From positions 372,001 through 436,000 of the forward strand of contig CANMEE010000002.1 in assembly GCA_947496865.1 (NCBI GenBank): 64,000 bases of DNA, given 5' to 3'. Numbering within the stretch: position 1 is the first letter of the stretch; every line of letters starts with the position of its first letter. The notes below the pieces were generated by a model that did no database searches, was not told the origin of the DNA, and saw only the letters and a list, made by a program, of their open reading frames with translations. Position numbers and translations under genes: made by a program. Source of the stretch: an uncultured Sphingomonadaceae bacterium (GTDB lineage: Bacteria; Pseudomonadota; Alphaproteobacteria; Sphingomonadales; Sphingomonadaceae). Shown here piece after piece: positions 25,503 through 35,377 of this stretch.

Positions 25503-26425
25503 GCCGGTTTTTCTGAAACCCAGCTTTGGCTTTGCCGCATAATTTCCGCGAGAAGCTTAAACTCATCTTTGCGCGGGCTATTTTTGCGCCAGACGAGCGT
25601 GATGTCGCGAAAGGCGCGGTCGGATTTAATCGGGCGCGCGAGTATATCGGTATGCATCAAGATGCCGCTATCAATCGCCATTTTGGGAAGCAATGTGAGG
25701 CCCAATCCATTGTCGACCATCTGTACCAATGTGTGCAGGGATGTACCCATCATTCGCGCTGATGCCCTCAACTCTGGCCGATTGCAGGCGGCAAGGGCAT
25801 GATCCTTTAAACAATGCCCATCTTCCAGCAACAGCAAGCGGTTTTCGTCAATAAGAGCGGGATCAACAACCTTGGGTGGATCGCGTGGGTCGTCTTTTGG
25901 AAAGGCGATGAAAATTTCATCATCAAATAATATTTCCGACTCCACGTCTCCGCAGGAGAAGGGTTGTGCAAGCAAAACGCAATCGACATGGCCGTGGCTG
26001 AGAGAATCGCAAGCGGCCTGACTGGTTTCTTCTTTCAGATAGAGTTTGAGTTCCGGCCGTTCTTTTCGCAAGCGTGGGAGTAGTTTGGGCAATAAAAATG
26101 GCGCAATCGTTGGTATCACGCTCATACGAACATCTCCGACCAATGGCTGCCCGGCGGAGCGCGCCATATCAGAAAGCTCCTCTGCCTCACGCAAAATGCG
26201 GTGAGATTTTTCGACCATCTGTTTGCCAAGTTCCGTAAAGCGGACAACGCGGCGAGTGCGTTCCACCAACATCACATCGAGAAGAGTCTCTAGTTCTTTG
26301 ATACCGGCGGATAATGTTGACTGCGTGACATAGCAGGCTTCTGCCGCTCTCCCAAAATGGCCATGTTCCTCTAACGCAACGAGATATTGCAGCTGTTTGA
26401 GCGTAGGCAGATAGCTAGACATCAT
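25499..26425 (-). CDS. oxyR: Hydrogen-peroxide-sensing LysR regulator OxyR
   Basis: A 308-residue LysR-type regulator. The winged helix-turn-helix is HGHFGRAAEACYVTQSTLSAGI. In the sensor domain two cysteines, C205 (GHCLKDHAL) and C214 (AACNRPE), stand nine residues apart like the redox-active pair of E. coli OxyR (C199/C208), so a disulfide switch is expected. A likely target, katG, is in the window about 19 kb away. It is divergent from cysE across 150 bases. Confidence 0.93.
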   Translation of the reverse strand: MMSSYLPTLKQLQYLVALEEHGHFGRAAEACYVTQSTLSAGIKELETLLDVMLVERTRRVVRFTELGKQMVEKSHRILREAEELSDMARSAGQPLVGDVRMSVIPTIAPFLLPKLLPRLRKERPELKLYLKEETSQAACDSLSHGHVDCVLLAQPFSCGDVESEILFDDEIFIAFPKDDPRDPPKVVDPALIDENRLLLLEDGHCLKDHALAACNRPELRASARMMGTSLHTLVQMVDNGLGLTLLPKMAIDSGILMHTDILARPIKSDRAFRDITLVWRKNSPRKDEFKLLAEIMRQSQSWVSEKPA

Positions 26426-26575
26426 TCAGTCCTTCGATTAAATTTGACTTAATAATTCAATATACGAATGAACGCCAGTGCAAAAACGGCCTGTTTTAAG
26501 TGAGTTGCAAGAAAGGACTGGAATTATCGCAGCCGGGACCTTAGCTTATGACTTGTAAATTCGCCGGAGAAAAAC

Positions 26576-27277
26576 ATGTTTCGGGACCTAGGTGCATATT
26601 TGGATTCCATAAAGGCGCGTGACCCCGCACCTCGTTCGCGTTGGGAAGTGCTGCTCTATCCGGGTGTACTGGCCGTGGGCCTGCATCGGATATCTCACTG
26701 GTTGTTCAAGGGTGAGCTTTATTTTTTTGCACGCTTTGTGAATCATTTTTCCCGATTGTTCACCGCTATTGATATCCACCCCGGTGCTAAAATCGGCCGC
26801 CATCTTTTCATCGATCACGGATTTTCGGTAATTGGCGAGACGGCAGAAATTGGTGACAATGTTACTATTTATCAATGCGTGACATTGGGTGGAACCAATC
26901 CGGCCAATGGCGTTGGTGGCAAGAGGCATCCGACGATAGAAGATGATGCTATTCTGGGGTCCGGTGCCCAGATATTGGGACCGATCACGGTGGGGAAAAG
27001 ATCACGGATCGGCGCCAATGCAGTGGTCACGCAAGATGTTCCTGAAGGTGCGACCATGGTAGGTGTTCGCGCTCGTCCGACACTTGTCAAAGTGGAGCAA
27101 TATCAGGAAGACTTCACCCCATATGGAACGCCATGCAGCGAGGTTTTCGATCCAGCGACACAGAAGCTGGAAATCTTGCAATGTGAAATGGAACAATTGC
27201 AAAAGCGTATTGCCGCTTATGCGGAAGGCCGTGACAAGGCAGATGATGAATCGGAAAGCAAGCGAGATAGCGCCTGA
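26576..27277 (+). CDS. cysE: Serine O-acetyltransferase, EpsC/CysE type
   Basis: A 233-residue left-handed parallel beta-helix acetyltransferase, the first step from serine to cysteine. The signature DHGFSVIGETAEIGDNVTIY and QCVTLGGTNPANGVGGKRHP matches the short EpsC-like subgroup, with a reduced N-terminal helical domain. The ATG has GGAGAA six bases upstream. A charged C-terminal tail (KADDESESKRDSA) overlaps the DUF2794 start codon by one base (TGATG), so the two are coupled. Confidence 0.93.
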   Translation: MFRDLGAYLDSIKARDPAPRSRWEVLLYPGVLAVGLHRISHWLFKGELYFFARFVNHFSRLFTAIDIHPGAKIGRHLFIDHGFSVIGETAEIGDNVTIYQCVTLGGTNPANGVGGKRHPTIEDDAILGSGAQILGPITVGKRSRIGANAVVTQDVPEGATMVGVRARPTLVKVEQYQEDFTPYGTPCSEVFDPATQKLEILQCEMEQLQKRIAAYAEGRDKADDESESKRDSA

Positions 27278-27633
27278 TGCGGCCCGAAAATTCCAACGTT
27301 TCGAATTTTCCCAAAAAACAGCCATTTCCCGTTCAAGTTGGTTTTGACCGGAAAGAGATGGAGCGCATTTTCAACCTTTATGGACGGATGGTCGCGGCAG
27401 GCCATTGGCGTGACTATGCTATGGATATGGGTAAAGACGCGGCGATTTTTGCAGCCTTTCGTCGGACGTCTGAAAGACCGCAAATGCGGATCGAAAAACG
27501 TCCCGCCGATCGGAACAAGCAAGGTATGTGGTCATTGCATGGCGAGCACGGACAAATATTGAAGCGCGGCCATGATCTGGCTGTTGTACTGGCTCCTATG
27601 GAACGCCGGTTGATGAAGCTGGTCTCAGAATAA
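27277..27633 (+). CDS. DUF2794 family protein
   Basis: A 118-residue soluble protein of the DUF2794 family, common in alphaproteobacteria. Typical blocks are FDRKEMERIFNLYGRMVAAGHWRDYAMD and FRRTSERPQMRIEKRP. Its function is unknown. It is translated from a start overlapping the cysE stop, which may link it to sulfur or amino-acid metabolism, but this is only context. Confidence 0.9.
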   Translation: MRPENSNVSNFPKKQPFPVQVGFDRKEMERIFNLYGRMVAAGHWRDYAMDMGKDAAIFAAFRRTSERPQMRIEKRPADRNKQGMWSLHGEHGQILKRGHDLAVVLAPMERRLMKLVSE

Positions 27634-27668
27634 GGCGGATTCACCCGATATTACTGGAGACCGTTGCA

Positions 27669-27686
27669 CCGTAAAAAAACTGCAAC
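27669..27686 (+). promoter_or_regulatory. Possible degenerate Pho box upstream of the porin gene
   Basis: Two imperfect copies of the CTGTAAT half-site (CCGTAAA and CTGCAAC, 5 of 7 each) stand 11 bases apart, about 80 bases before the porin ATG. They overlap an inverted repeat GTTGCA...TGCAAC, so the match may be chance. The idea is supported by the neighbouring phoB and the phosphate-porin product. No clear -10 follows. Confidence 0.25.
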
Positions 27687-27766
27687 AAAAAAGACGTTTT
27701 TTCGAAACCTAAAAATCATAGAGCCGTCATCAATCATTCAAGATATTGGTTGGGGACTCGATAAAC

Positions 27767-29119
27767 ATGACATTGAAATCTACTCTTGTAACTGGCGCGG
27801 CCATTTTGGCATTTTTGCCTAGTCAGGCCCTTGCAGCCCAAATTTCTGACGAACAAGCCGCAGCTCTGTTGGAACGCCTTAATCAGCTTGAACAGGAAGT
27901 TGTGAGCCTGCGCGCGCAGCTTGGTAATGTGGAAACGGTACAGCAGCAAAGCGAGCAGGTCGCTGCTGTAGAAAAAACAGCCCAGAAAAAAGAGAAAACC
28001 AGCATCAAGTTTAAAGGAGCTCCGGAAATCACAACCGATGATGGTTGGAGCTTCAAGCCGCGTGGTCGTATTCTCTATGATTTCAACAATCTTTCATCCG
28101 TGCCGTCGACAATCAATGTTCCCGGAGAAGGTTTTTCCAATGAAGCGCGCCGTGTCAGATTGGGCGTACAGGGCAAAATCCCTGGCGGTTTCGGATATAA
28201 GCTGGAGGCAGACCTATTGGACGGCGTTGAATTGACCGACGCTTATCTTGATTATAAAAATGGCGGTCTAACGGTCACCGTCGGACAGCATAATAATTTT
28301 CAATCGCTAGAAGAAATATCGAGCAGCAACGATACCAGCTTTATTGAACGATCCGCTTTTACAGATGCCTTTGGTTTCCAGCGTAAAGTTGGTGTTTCAG
28401 CGGCCTATAAAACAGGTGATGTGCTGCTACAGGGCGGTGTGTTCACCGACAATATCGACGATTTGAGCGATGGTAATGACAGCATCAGTCTTGATGGACG
28501 GGTGGTTTTCGCGCCGAAACTTGGTGATGCCCAGCTTCATCTTGGTGGGTCTGTGCACTGGACTGATCTAGGCGATACGATTGACTCAGTACGTTATCGG
28601 CAGCGGCCTCTGATCCACAGCGTCGGGACGCGATTTATCAATACCGGCAATATCTCCGCCGAAGAGCAACTCACCTATGGCCTTGAAGCAGCAGTGATTT
28701 CCGGAAGGTTCCATGCTGCTGGAGAAACCCATTGGGCTAAGGTTAGTCGGCCCGGTCTGGCTAATCCCACCTTCTTTGGCGGCTCGATTGAAGCAGGCCT
28801 GTTCCTGACGGACGACAAGCGCGAATATAAGGGGGGCGTGTTCAAAGGCGTGAAGGTCAAAAATCCAATAGGTTCCGGTGGTTCGGGCGCATGGCAAGTC
28901 AATGTCCGTTATGATCGGCTTGATCTGACCGATGCTGGCATTATTGGCGGTACCCAAGATGGCTATATGGCATCATTGATTTGGACGCCGGTTAATTATG
29001 TGCGCTTTTTGGTGAACTATGGCCGTCTATCTTACGGAGATGCGCTCGGTATCGTGGACGGAGCACCAAACGATTATTCGGTAGATGTTATCGGCGCGCG
29101 GGCGCAGGTTTCTTTCTAG
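27767..29119 (+). CDS. Phosphate-selective porin, OprO/OprP family
   Basis: A 450-residue outer-membrane porin. The signal peptide ends FLPSQALAAQ. A short coiled-coil (EQAAALLERLNQLEQEVVSLRAQL) follows, as in OprP-type porins, then a 16-strand beta barrel (SFKPRGRILYDFNN at its start). The last residue is Phe (ARAQVSF), the outer-membrane insertion signal. The ATG at 27767 has GGGGA ten bases upstream. In this family phosphate or polyphosphate is taken up under starvation, which fits its place tail-to-tail with phoB and the pst operon. Confidence 0.9.
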   Translation: MTLKSTLVTGAAILAFLPSQALAAQISDEQAAALLERLNQLEQEVVSLRAQLGNVETVQQQSEQVAAVEKTAQKKEKTSIKFKGAPEITTDDGWSFKPRGRILYDFNNLSSVPSTINVPGEGFSNEARRVRLGVQGKIPGGFGYKLEADLLDGVELTDAYLDYKNGGLTVTVGQHNNFQSLEEISSSNDTSFIERSAFTDAFGFQRKVGVSAAYKTGDVLLQGGVFTDNIDDLSDGNDSISLDGRVVFAPKLGDAQLHLGGSVHWTDLGDTIDSVRYRQRPLIHSVGTRFINTGNISAEEQLTYGLEAAVISGRFHAAGETHWAKVSRPGLANPTFFGGSIEAGLFLTDDKREYKGGVFKGVKVKNPIGSGGSGAWQVNVRYDRLDLTDAGIIGGTQDGYMASLIWTPVNYVRFLVNYGRLSYGDALGIVDGAPNDYSVDVIGARAQVSF

Positions 29120-29143
29120 AAGGTCCGGGTGAAACATGCATAG

Positions 29144-29170
29144 AAAAGGCCGGTTTTGCCGGCCTTTTTT
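29144..29170. terminator. Bidirectional intrinsic terminator between porin and phoB
   Basis: A GC-rich stem GGCCGG/CCGGCC, extended by AAAA/TTTT, with a TTTTG loop. It is followed by TTTTTT on the plus strand and TTTTCT on the minus strand. It lies 25 bases after the porin stop and 28 bases after the phoB stop, so it serves both converging units. Confidence 0.9.
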
Positions 29171-29197
29171 GTGTGGAAATTCTAGAGAAAGAGTAAG

Positions 29198-29893
29198 TTA
29201 AGCGGCCTCGGTGTCCAAAGCATAGCCAGCCGAACGGACCGTCCGGATAATGTCTGGGCGCTCGTTTGCGTTTAGCGCTTTACGCAGACGCCGAATATGC
29301 ACGTCGACCGTGCGCAACTCTATATCACTATCTTGTCCCCAAACGCTGTCGAGCAAGCGTTCCCGGGAAAAAACCCAGTTAGGATGTTCCAGAAAATGGC
29401 GCAATAGCCGGAATTCGGTTGGGCCTAGTGGTATCGTATCGCCATCGCGTTTCACTTTATGGCCAACCGTGTCCATTTCCACGTCACCAAAGGACAGTTT
29501 TTCACCAGCCAGGGCAGGGCGCACGCGCCGCAGCACAGCTTTAACACGAGCGATCAATTCGCGCGGGCTGAATGGCTTGGTAATATAGTCATCAGCACCG
29601 GTTTCAAGACCGCGAATTTTATCTTCTTCCTCTCCGCGTGCCGTCAGCATGATGATCGGGATATTGGCTGTTTCCGGCGACCGCCGTAAGCGGCGGCAGA
29701 CTTCGATACCGGACAGGTTTTCGATCATCCAATCGAGCAAAATTACATCCGGGCGGTTTTCTTTGACCAACAGCAAAGCTTCTTCGCCATCAGCCGTATG
29801 GATGACATCATATTCTTCTTTTTTGAAATTCCATGACAACAGCTCTGCTAGCGCGGCATCATCTTCTACCAACAGCAATTTTGCGTTGGACAT
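29198..29893 (-). CDS. phoB: Phosphate regulon response regulator PhoB
   Basis: A 231-residue OmpR/PhoB-type response regulator. The receiver domain has the acidic pocket ED11-D12 and the phospho-acceptor D54 (VILLDWMIENL), and the conserved TARGEEEDK and ITKPFSPREL blocks. The winged-helix output domain follows (GPTEFRLLRHFLEHPNWVFSRERLLDSVWG). The ATG at 29893 has GGGAG eight bases upstream; a longer frame runs into phoU and is rejected. It is the last gene of the pst operon and is activated by PhoR, whose gene is at the start of the locus. Confidence 0.97.
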   Translation of the reverse strand: MSNAKLLLVEDDAALAELLSWNFKKEEYDVIHTADGEEALLLVKENRPDVILLDWMIENLSGIEVCRRLRRSPETANIPIIMLTARGEEEDKIRGLETGADDYITKPFSPRELIARVKAVLRRVRPALAGEKLSFGDVEMDTVGHKVKRDGDTIPLGPTEFRLLRHFLEHPNWVFSRERLLDSVWGQDSDIELRTVDVHIRRLRKALNANERPDIIRTVRSAGYALDTEAA

Positions 29894-29897
29894 ATTT

Positions 29898-30623
29898 CTA
29901 TCTCCCGGTCGTCGGTTCTTCCAACAGATCTGTGGGGTTCTCTCCACGGTCGCGCTCTGGCATCGGTTCGCCCTTAGCGGCAAAATAGACCATTTCTGCA
30001 ACATTGGTCGCGTGATCACCAATCCGTTCAAGATTTTTGGCAATGAAAAGCAGATGGGCTGCTTCGCCAATATCCTTTGGATTTTCGATCATGTAAGTGA
30101 TCACAGACCGAAAAATGCTGGTGTAGAAATCATCAACAATCTGATCCCGTTCGCTAACTTCCAACGCCAGATCAGCATCACGCCGTGCAAAAGCTTCCAG
30201 AGCATCGCGCACTAACTGTGAGGCAATATTGGACATGGAGGGTAACAGCGAGGCTGGGCCCAGTTTATGGGTGCTTGCGATAACCGGAACGCGTTTCGCA
30301 ATATTTTTTGCATAATCGCCAATGCGTTCCACCACACCTGAGATTTTGAATGTAGCAATTAGCTCGCGCAAATCGTCAGCCATTGGCGCGCGCAAGGCGA
30401 TTGTCTGAAAGGTCAGCTCATCGATGCGTTTTTCAAGTTCGTCGATCAATTTGTCTTCAGCAACCACTTCTGCAGCGAGTTTTAGATCATGCTTTTCTAG
30501 AGCACGCATTGCTTTGGCTATCGCCTGTTCGCTACGCCCACCAATTTCTGCGACCATGCCGCGAAGTTCATTAATATCCGTATCAAAGGCTTTAACGGTA
30601 TGTTCTGTGCCGGTATTTGCCAT
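29898..30623 (-). CDS. phoU: Phosphate signalling protein PhoU
   Basis: A 241-residue all-alpha protein made of two PhoU repeats with the metal-binding E/DxxxD motifs (VVAEDKLIDELEKRIDE and ADLALEVSERDQIVDDFY). It restrains PhoR when phosphate is plentiful by linking it to the Pst transporter. It lies between pstB and phoB, with short spacers. Confidence 0.96.
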   Translation of the reverse strand: MANTGTEHTVKAFDTDINELRGMVAEIGGRSEQAIAKAMRALEKHDLKLAAEVVAEDKLIDELEKRIDELTFQTIALRAPMADDLRELIATFKISGVVERIGDYAKNIAKRVPVIASTHKLGPASLLPSMSNIASQLVRDALEAFARRDADLALEVSERDQIVDDFYTSIFRSVITYMIENPKDIGEAAHLLFIAKNLERIGDHATNVAEMVYFAAKGEPMPERDRGENPTDLLEEPTTGR

Positions 30624-30653
30624 CTTTAGGGTTCCTTCCCTCTGTGGGTCCGC

Positions 30654-31496
30654 TTAACCGTAGCGTCCGGTAATATAATCTCTCGTTTTTTCCTCGGTAG
30701 GATTGGTGAATATATCCGAGGTTACGCCATATTCGACCAATGTTCCCAAATGGAAAAAGGCGGTGCGTTGCGACACACGGGCCGCCTGTTGCATATTATG
30801 CGTTACGATAACGATAGCATATTTTCCGCGCAGCTCATGGATCAGCTCTTCAATTTTTGCCGTCGCGATGGGGTCAAGCGCTGAACAGGGCTCGTCCATC
30901 AATATCACTTCGGGATCAACGGCAATCGCCCGGGCGATGCATAATCGCTGCTGCTGCCCACCCGACAAAGCGGTTCCGCTGTCCTGCAACCGGTCTTGCA
31001 CTTCACCCCATAAACCCGCCCGCTGAAGCGATGTTTCGACAATATTGTCCAAATCCTCTTTGGTGCTGGCCAGTCCGTGAATGCGCGGACCATAAGCAAT
31101 ATTATCATAAATTGACTTGGGAAACGGATTGGGTTTTTGAAAGACCATACCGACCCGGGCACGCAGCTGCACCACGTCCATTTTCGGGGCGTAAATATCT
31201 TCGCCTTCCAACGTGATATCGCCGGTCACCTTAGCAATCGGGATAGTGTCATTCATCCGGTTTAAACAGCGTAAAAACGTCGATTTTCCGCAACCAGAAG
31301 GACCGATAAAAGCGGTCACATTATCCATTGTCACATCAATGGAAACATCATTGATAGCCTGTTTGTCGCCATAGAAAACATCCACATTGCGGGTCGTCAT
31401 TTTCAAGGGGCCATCACCAGCAGAAATGGCAGGGGCTGAGGATTCTGTCATAGTTGAACTTTCACTGGAACTGGTGCTGTCTAGTAATTCCGTCAT
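30654..31496 (-). CDS. pstB: Phosphate ABC transporter ATP-binding protein PstB
   Basis: A 280-residue ABC ATPase. Walker [10 protein letters not shown], signature LSGGQQQR and Walker [13 protein letters not shown] are all present, with [10 protein letters not shown] typical of PstB. A Ser-rich N-terminal extension of about 30 residues ([16 protein letters not shown]) precedes the domain. It powers high-affinity phosphate import through PstA and PstC and also signals to PhoR. Confidence 0.97.
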   Translation of the reverse strand: MTELLDSTSSSESSTMTESSAPAISAGDGPLKMTTRNVDVFYGDKQAINDVSIDVTMDNVTAFIGPSGCGKSTFLRCLNRMNDTIPIAKVTGDITLEGEDIYAPKMDVVQLRARVGMVFQKPNPFPKSIYDNIAYGPRIHGLASTKEDLDNIVETSLQRAGLWGEVQDRLQDSGTALSGGQQQRLCIARAIAVDPEVILMDEPCSALDPIATAKIEELIHELRGKYAIVIVTHNMQQAARVSQRTAFFHLGTLVEYGVTSDIFTNPTEEKTRDYITGRYG

Positions 31497-31504
31497 ATCA
31501 TGAT

Positions 31505-32773
31505 CTACCAGCGGGTTTCAAAACGATTACGTAAATATATCGCAAGAGCGTTCATTGTCAGAAGGAACAGCAGCAATACGATAATGGCGGCGGAGGTTTT
31601 CTCTACAAAGCCACGATTAACTTCATCGGACCAGAGGAAAATCTGGACCGGAAGAACCGTAGCCGGTTCAACAATGCCACTGGGCGGCGTCGCGATAAAA
31701 GCGCGCATACCGATCATCAACAGCGGAGCCGTTTCGCCCAAAGCCCGTGCCATACCGATAATGGTTCCTGTGAGAATACCGGGCAGGGCGAGCGGTAAGA
31801 CATGATGGAATACCACCTGCATCTGGCTGGCACCAATACCGAGTGCCGCTTCACGAATGGACGGAGGAACGGCTTTCACAGCGTTACGGCCTGATATGAC
31901 AATCACTGGCATGGTCATCAGAGCCAGCGTTAGGCCACCTACCAATGCAGCCGATCGGGGTAAGCCGAAGAGGTTTAGGAATACTGCCAAGCCAAGCAGG
32001 CCGAAGATGATTGAGGGCACTGCTGCAAGGTTGTTGATGGAAACCTCGATCAGGTCGGTGAAGCGGTTTTTGGGTGCATATTCTTCAAGATAGAGCGCCG
32101 AGAGAACCCCGATGGGAAAGGCGATGATCAATGTGATGAACATAGTGATCAGAGAGCCTTTGAGCGCGCCCCATATGCCGACCTGCATCGGATCAGTCGC
32201 ATCCGAGTTGAATAGGAAGTTCTTGTTGAAACCGGTGCTCAGTTTGTCATCCAGCTCTGTAACTTTCTGTTCCGCAGAAGCGCTGCCGTCGCTTTTATAC
32301 GCCACATCAATTTCTGCTTCGACCGGCAAATAGAGCGTCGTTTTCGTTTCCACGATTTTTGGATCGGTCAATATTGCGGCGCTGACAGCTTGCCATCCGC
32401 CGGCTGAGAAAAGCTCGGTGCCTTTTTCCCCATATTGAATTTGCACGCTGGCGTTAACAATATCCTGAACGCCCAATGTCCGAAGATTTGCCTGACCATT
32501 GGCGCCCTCAAATTGGCTCGCCGCCGCGCCGCCTGTCATCGCCGGAAAGTCAATTTCAACAGGAAGTTCGGTCTGGGTAAAGCCGCGCAAGCCATTTCCG
32601 ACCATCACGATGAGCAAAAAAGCCAGAAAACCGGCGGATAATATAATTGCGCCGAGCCCCAATGCCTTGAACCGGCGTTCGGCCGCATAGCGTTTGCGGA
32701 TGCGTTTCTGCATCACATCACCTTGCCAATCGGTGGGATTGCGCTCTTCGGCAAATGTTGCGGTGCTATTCAT
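31505..32773 (-). CDS. pstA: Phosphate ABC transporter permease PstA with DUF3333 N-terminal domain
   Basis: A 422-residue permease. Residues 1-190 form the alphaproteobacterial DUF3333-type extension: a first membrane helix ([20 protein letters not shown]) and a periplasmic part. The classic ABC permease follows, with the EAA loop [20 protein letters not shown]. The ATG at 32773 overlaps the pstC end by eight bases; an ATG at 32713 is a later alternative. It forms the phosphate channel with PstC. Confidence 0.94.
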   Translation of the reverse strand: MNSTATFAEERNPTDWQGDVMQKRIRKRYAAERRFKALGLGAIILSAGFLAFLLIVMVGNGLRGFTQTELPVEIDFPAMTGGAAASQFEGANGQANLRTLGVQDIVNASVQIQYGEKGTELFSAGGWQAVSAAILTDPKIVETKTTLYLPVEAEIDVAYKSDGSASAEQKVTELDDKLSTGFNKNFLFNSDATDPMQVGIWGALKGSLITMFITLIIAFPIGVLSALYLEEYAPKNRFTDLIEVSINNLAAVPSIIFGLLGLAVFLNLFGLPRSAALVGGLTLALMTMPVIVISGRNAVKAVPPSIREAALGIGASQMQVVFHHVLPLALPGILTGTIIGMARALGETAPLLMIGMRAFIATPPSGIVEPATVLPVQIFLWSDEVNRGFVEKTSAAIIVLLLFLLTMNALAIYLRNRFETRW

Positions 32774-34148
32774 AAGCTTCCCGATATTTTTTGACGACCC
32801 TGAGCGCAATAAGATTGAGCAACAGGGTGACTATGAACAACACCAGTCCAAGAGCAAAGGCCGCCAGAGTTTTGGGACTGTCAAATTCTTGGTCGCCGGT
32901 GAGCAGCTGAACGATTTGAGTGGTTACAGTGGTGACGCTGGAAAACGGATTGGCGGTCATATTAGCCGCCAGACCAGCGGCCATAACAACAATCATCGTT
33001 TCACCGATGGCGCGGCTGACCGCTAGCAAGACGCCGCCGACAACGCCGGGTAGAGCAGCCGGTATCAGGACCTTTTTAATCGTTTCGCTCTTGGTAGCGC
33101 CCATCGCGAGCGAACCATCGCGCATTGCGCTTGGAACAGCAGCAATACTGTCATCGGCCATGGATGATACAAACGGGATGATCATAATGCCCATGACGAC
33201 ACCAGCCGCCAAAGCTGATTCAGAAGAGGCTCCTGAAATCCCGATCGATACCGCGAAATCCCGCAGGGCAGGCGCAACTGTCAGTGCGGCAAAATAACCG
33301 TAAACTACTGTCGGAACACCCGCGAGAACTTCTAATATTGGTTTCATCCAGGCGCGGAACCGGGGGGCTGCATATTGGGTCAGATAAATGGCGCTCATCA
33401 AACCTAGCGGGATAGCCACAATCATCGCAATGATAGCGCCGATAAATACTGTGCCCCAAAATAGCGGAATGGCACCAAATCCTGTTTCGCCGCGCGGTCC
33501 TGCGACTGCTTTCGGGTTCCATTCGGTTCCGAATAAAAAGTCGATCGGTGATACCATCGAAAAGAATCGGGCGGATTCGAAAATTAGTGACGCAAATATA
33601 CCGACGGTTGTAATTGTTGCTATCAGTGATGCCAGAAGCAGCGCCATCATCGTGATCCGCTCAATCTTCGTTCGGGCTCGCAACTCTGGTTTCAATCTCA
33701 ACCAGGAATAGACGCCGCCCGCAAATGCCAGCAGAATGGCCGCGATCGCGCCTAATGTTTGGTAATAGGATATCGCCGTTTTATAAGGTTCAACCATAGA
33801 TTGTGAGAGCGGATTAAATGCCCTGACCTGTTGGCCTGAGGCAATCGAACGCGCCTCTGCCAATATCGACCCCTTTGCAAAGGCGTCCTGTGGCAATTGT
33901 TCAGCAGCTGGGCTCGCAAGCGCCGCATCAGTGATAAGCGCCGGGCTAGCGAAGTTCCAGACCACCAGAAACAACAGGGCAGGACCAACGGCCCAAAGCG
34001 CAACATACCAGCCATGATAATTGGGAAGCGAATGCACAGCGCCGCGTTTCGTATGCGTTATCGAAAAGCGACTCGCTTTAACGCGGCCAAAAAACCACGA
34101 TATGCCTCCGAGAACGATGATCAGCAGGAAGAGAATAGAGCCTGTCAC
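32766..34148 (-). CDS. pstC: Phosphate ABC transporter permease PstC
   Basis: A 460-residue permease with a long N-terminal extension (about 200 residues, with two extra membrane segments and a periplasmic part), common in alphaproteobacteria. The core EAA loop reads DGSLAMGATKSETIKKVLIP. The start is GTG at 34148; no other methionine lies near, and GAGGA is rather far (15 bases) upstream. It begins 83 bases after the pstS stop. Confidence 0.94.
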   Translation of the reverse strand: MTGSILFLLIIVLGGISWFFGRVKASRFSITHTKRGAVHSLPNYHGWYVALWAVGPALLFLVVWNFASPALITDAALASPAAEQLPQDAFAKGSILAEARSIASGQQVRAFNPLSQSMVEPYKTAISYYQTLGAIAAILLAFAGGVYSWLRLKPELRARTKIERITMMALLLASLIATITTVGIFASLIFESARFFSMVSPIDFLFGTEWNPKAVAGPRGETGFGAIPLFWGTVFIGAIIAMIVAIPLGLMSAIYLTQYAAPRFRAWMKPILEVLAGVPTVVYGYFAALTVAPALRDFAVSIGISGASSESALAAGVVMGIMIIPFVSSMADDSIAAVPSAMRDGSLAMGATKSETIKKVLIPAALPGVVGGVLLAVSRAIGETMIVVMAAGLAANMTANPFSSVTTVTTQIVQLLTGDQEFDSPKTLAAFALGLVLFIVTLLLNLIALRVVKKYREAYE

Positions 34149-34231
34149 GGTGTAATAACTGATCCTCGATTAGGAATAGGTATATTAGAATGGGGGCTAC
34201 ATAGAATAGCAGCCCCCAATCCCATAGATAT

Positions 34232-35275
34232 TTATTTCAGTTCAGTACCAGCTAAAAGCGTGAGGTTTTTTGCAGTCTCTGCCATTTGCGTACGAACATC
34301 ATCTGGCGATGCAATCAGGCCAGCTTTGATGAGGTATCCATCTTTTCCGCCCGCGCTCACGAACTCTGTGAGATATTCTTGAAGACCGGGGATGACGCCA
34401 ACATGCTGCTTTTTGGCGTAAATATAAAGCGGGCGTGCACCGGGATATTCACCTGATGCGATCGCGTCATAAGTCGGTTGAATGTCGGAAACGGCGACGC
34501 CGCGGACGGAGTCGGTATTTTCTTCCAAGAAACTATAGCCGAAAATTCCGAGACTGTTTGGATTGGCCTTTAGCTTCTGAACGATCAGATTATCGTTCTC
34601 ACCGGCGTCGATATAGGCGCCATCTGCGCGGACATCATGACAGATGGCGTCATATTCATCTTCATTAGTGTCTTTGAGAGCCTTGGTCGCTGCATCGGTC
34701 TTACAACCAACTTCCATGATCAATTCGGTCAAGGCGTCGCGGGTACCCGATGTTGAGGGCGGGCCGTAAACACTAATGGCGATATTGGGGAGCGAAGGGT
34801 CAATGTCAGACCAGTTTTTCGTTTCATTTTTTTTGCCAAATGGCCGCTCGGCAATGGCTTCGTAGACCTGTGTCGGTGTCAATTTGATTGCTGGACCTTC
34901 ATTGGCTTGTGCAATCGCAATGCCGTCAATGCCGATCTGCACTTCGACAACGTCAGTGACGCCGTTTTCCTTGCACATCTCAAATTCAGTTGCTTTCATC
35001 CGCCGTGACGCGTTCACGATATCTGGAGTATTTGCGCCAACACCTGCACAAAATAACTTCATTCCGCCACCTGTGCCGGTGGATTCCAAGATGGGTGAAG
35101 TATTTCCACCGCTTGAACTAAATTGCTCGGCCACGGCCTTGGCAAAAGGGAAAACAGTCGATGAGCCGACGATCCGAACTTCGCCGCGTGTTCCGCCTTG
35201 TCCGCCAGATGCCTGATCTTGGCAAGCCGCCAAAGCGAGTGTGGATACCGCCAAAAGCGCAATTTCCTTAAACAT
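34232..35275 (-). CDS. pstS: Phosphate-binding lipoprotein PstS
   Basis: A 347-residue substrate-binding protein of the phosphate ABC transporter. The lipobox LAAC (residues 15-18) marks it as a lipoprotein anchored on the periplasmic side. The phosphate-loop segments GSSTVFPFAKAVAEQF and TSGTRDALTELI bind the anion. GGGGA lies seven bases before the ATG. A three-repeat Pho box about 100 bases upstream shows PhoB control. It is the first pst gene downstream of phoR. Confidence 0.95.
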   Translation of the reverse strand: MFKEIALLAVSTLALAACQDQASGGQGGTRGEVRIVGSSTVFPFAKAVAEQFSSSGGNTSPILESTGTGGGMKLFCAGVGANTPDIVNASRRMKATEFEMCKENGVTDVVEVQIGIDGIAIAQANEGPAIKLTPTQVYEAIAERPFGKKNETKNWSDIDPSLPNIAISVYGPPSTSGTRDALTELIMEVGCKTDAATKALKDTNEDEYDAICHDVRADGAYIDAGENDNLIVQKLKANPNSLGIFGYSFLEENTDSVRGVAVSDIQPTYDAIASGEYPGARPLYIYAKKQHVGVIPGLQEYLTEFVSAGGKDGYLIKAGLIASPDDVRTQMAETAKNLTLLAGTELK

Positions 35276-35377
35276 TATGTTATCCCCGTTTTCTGTGGAG
35301 TGTTGAAATTTTGATCAAGAATCGGCTGTGATTTTCGACCGGTTGAGCGCGGTTTAAAAGTCAGCGGTGTCCTATTG

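Noticed and set aside
27746..27766. TTG start for the porin seven codons upstream of the ATG.
   Set aside because: The ATG at 27767 has a GGGGA ribosome site and a normal signal peptide directly after it.
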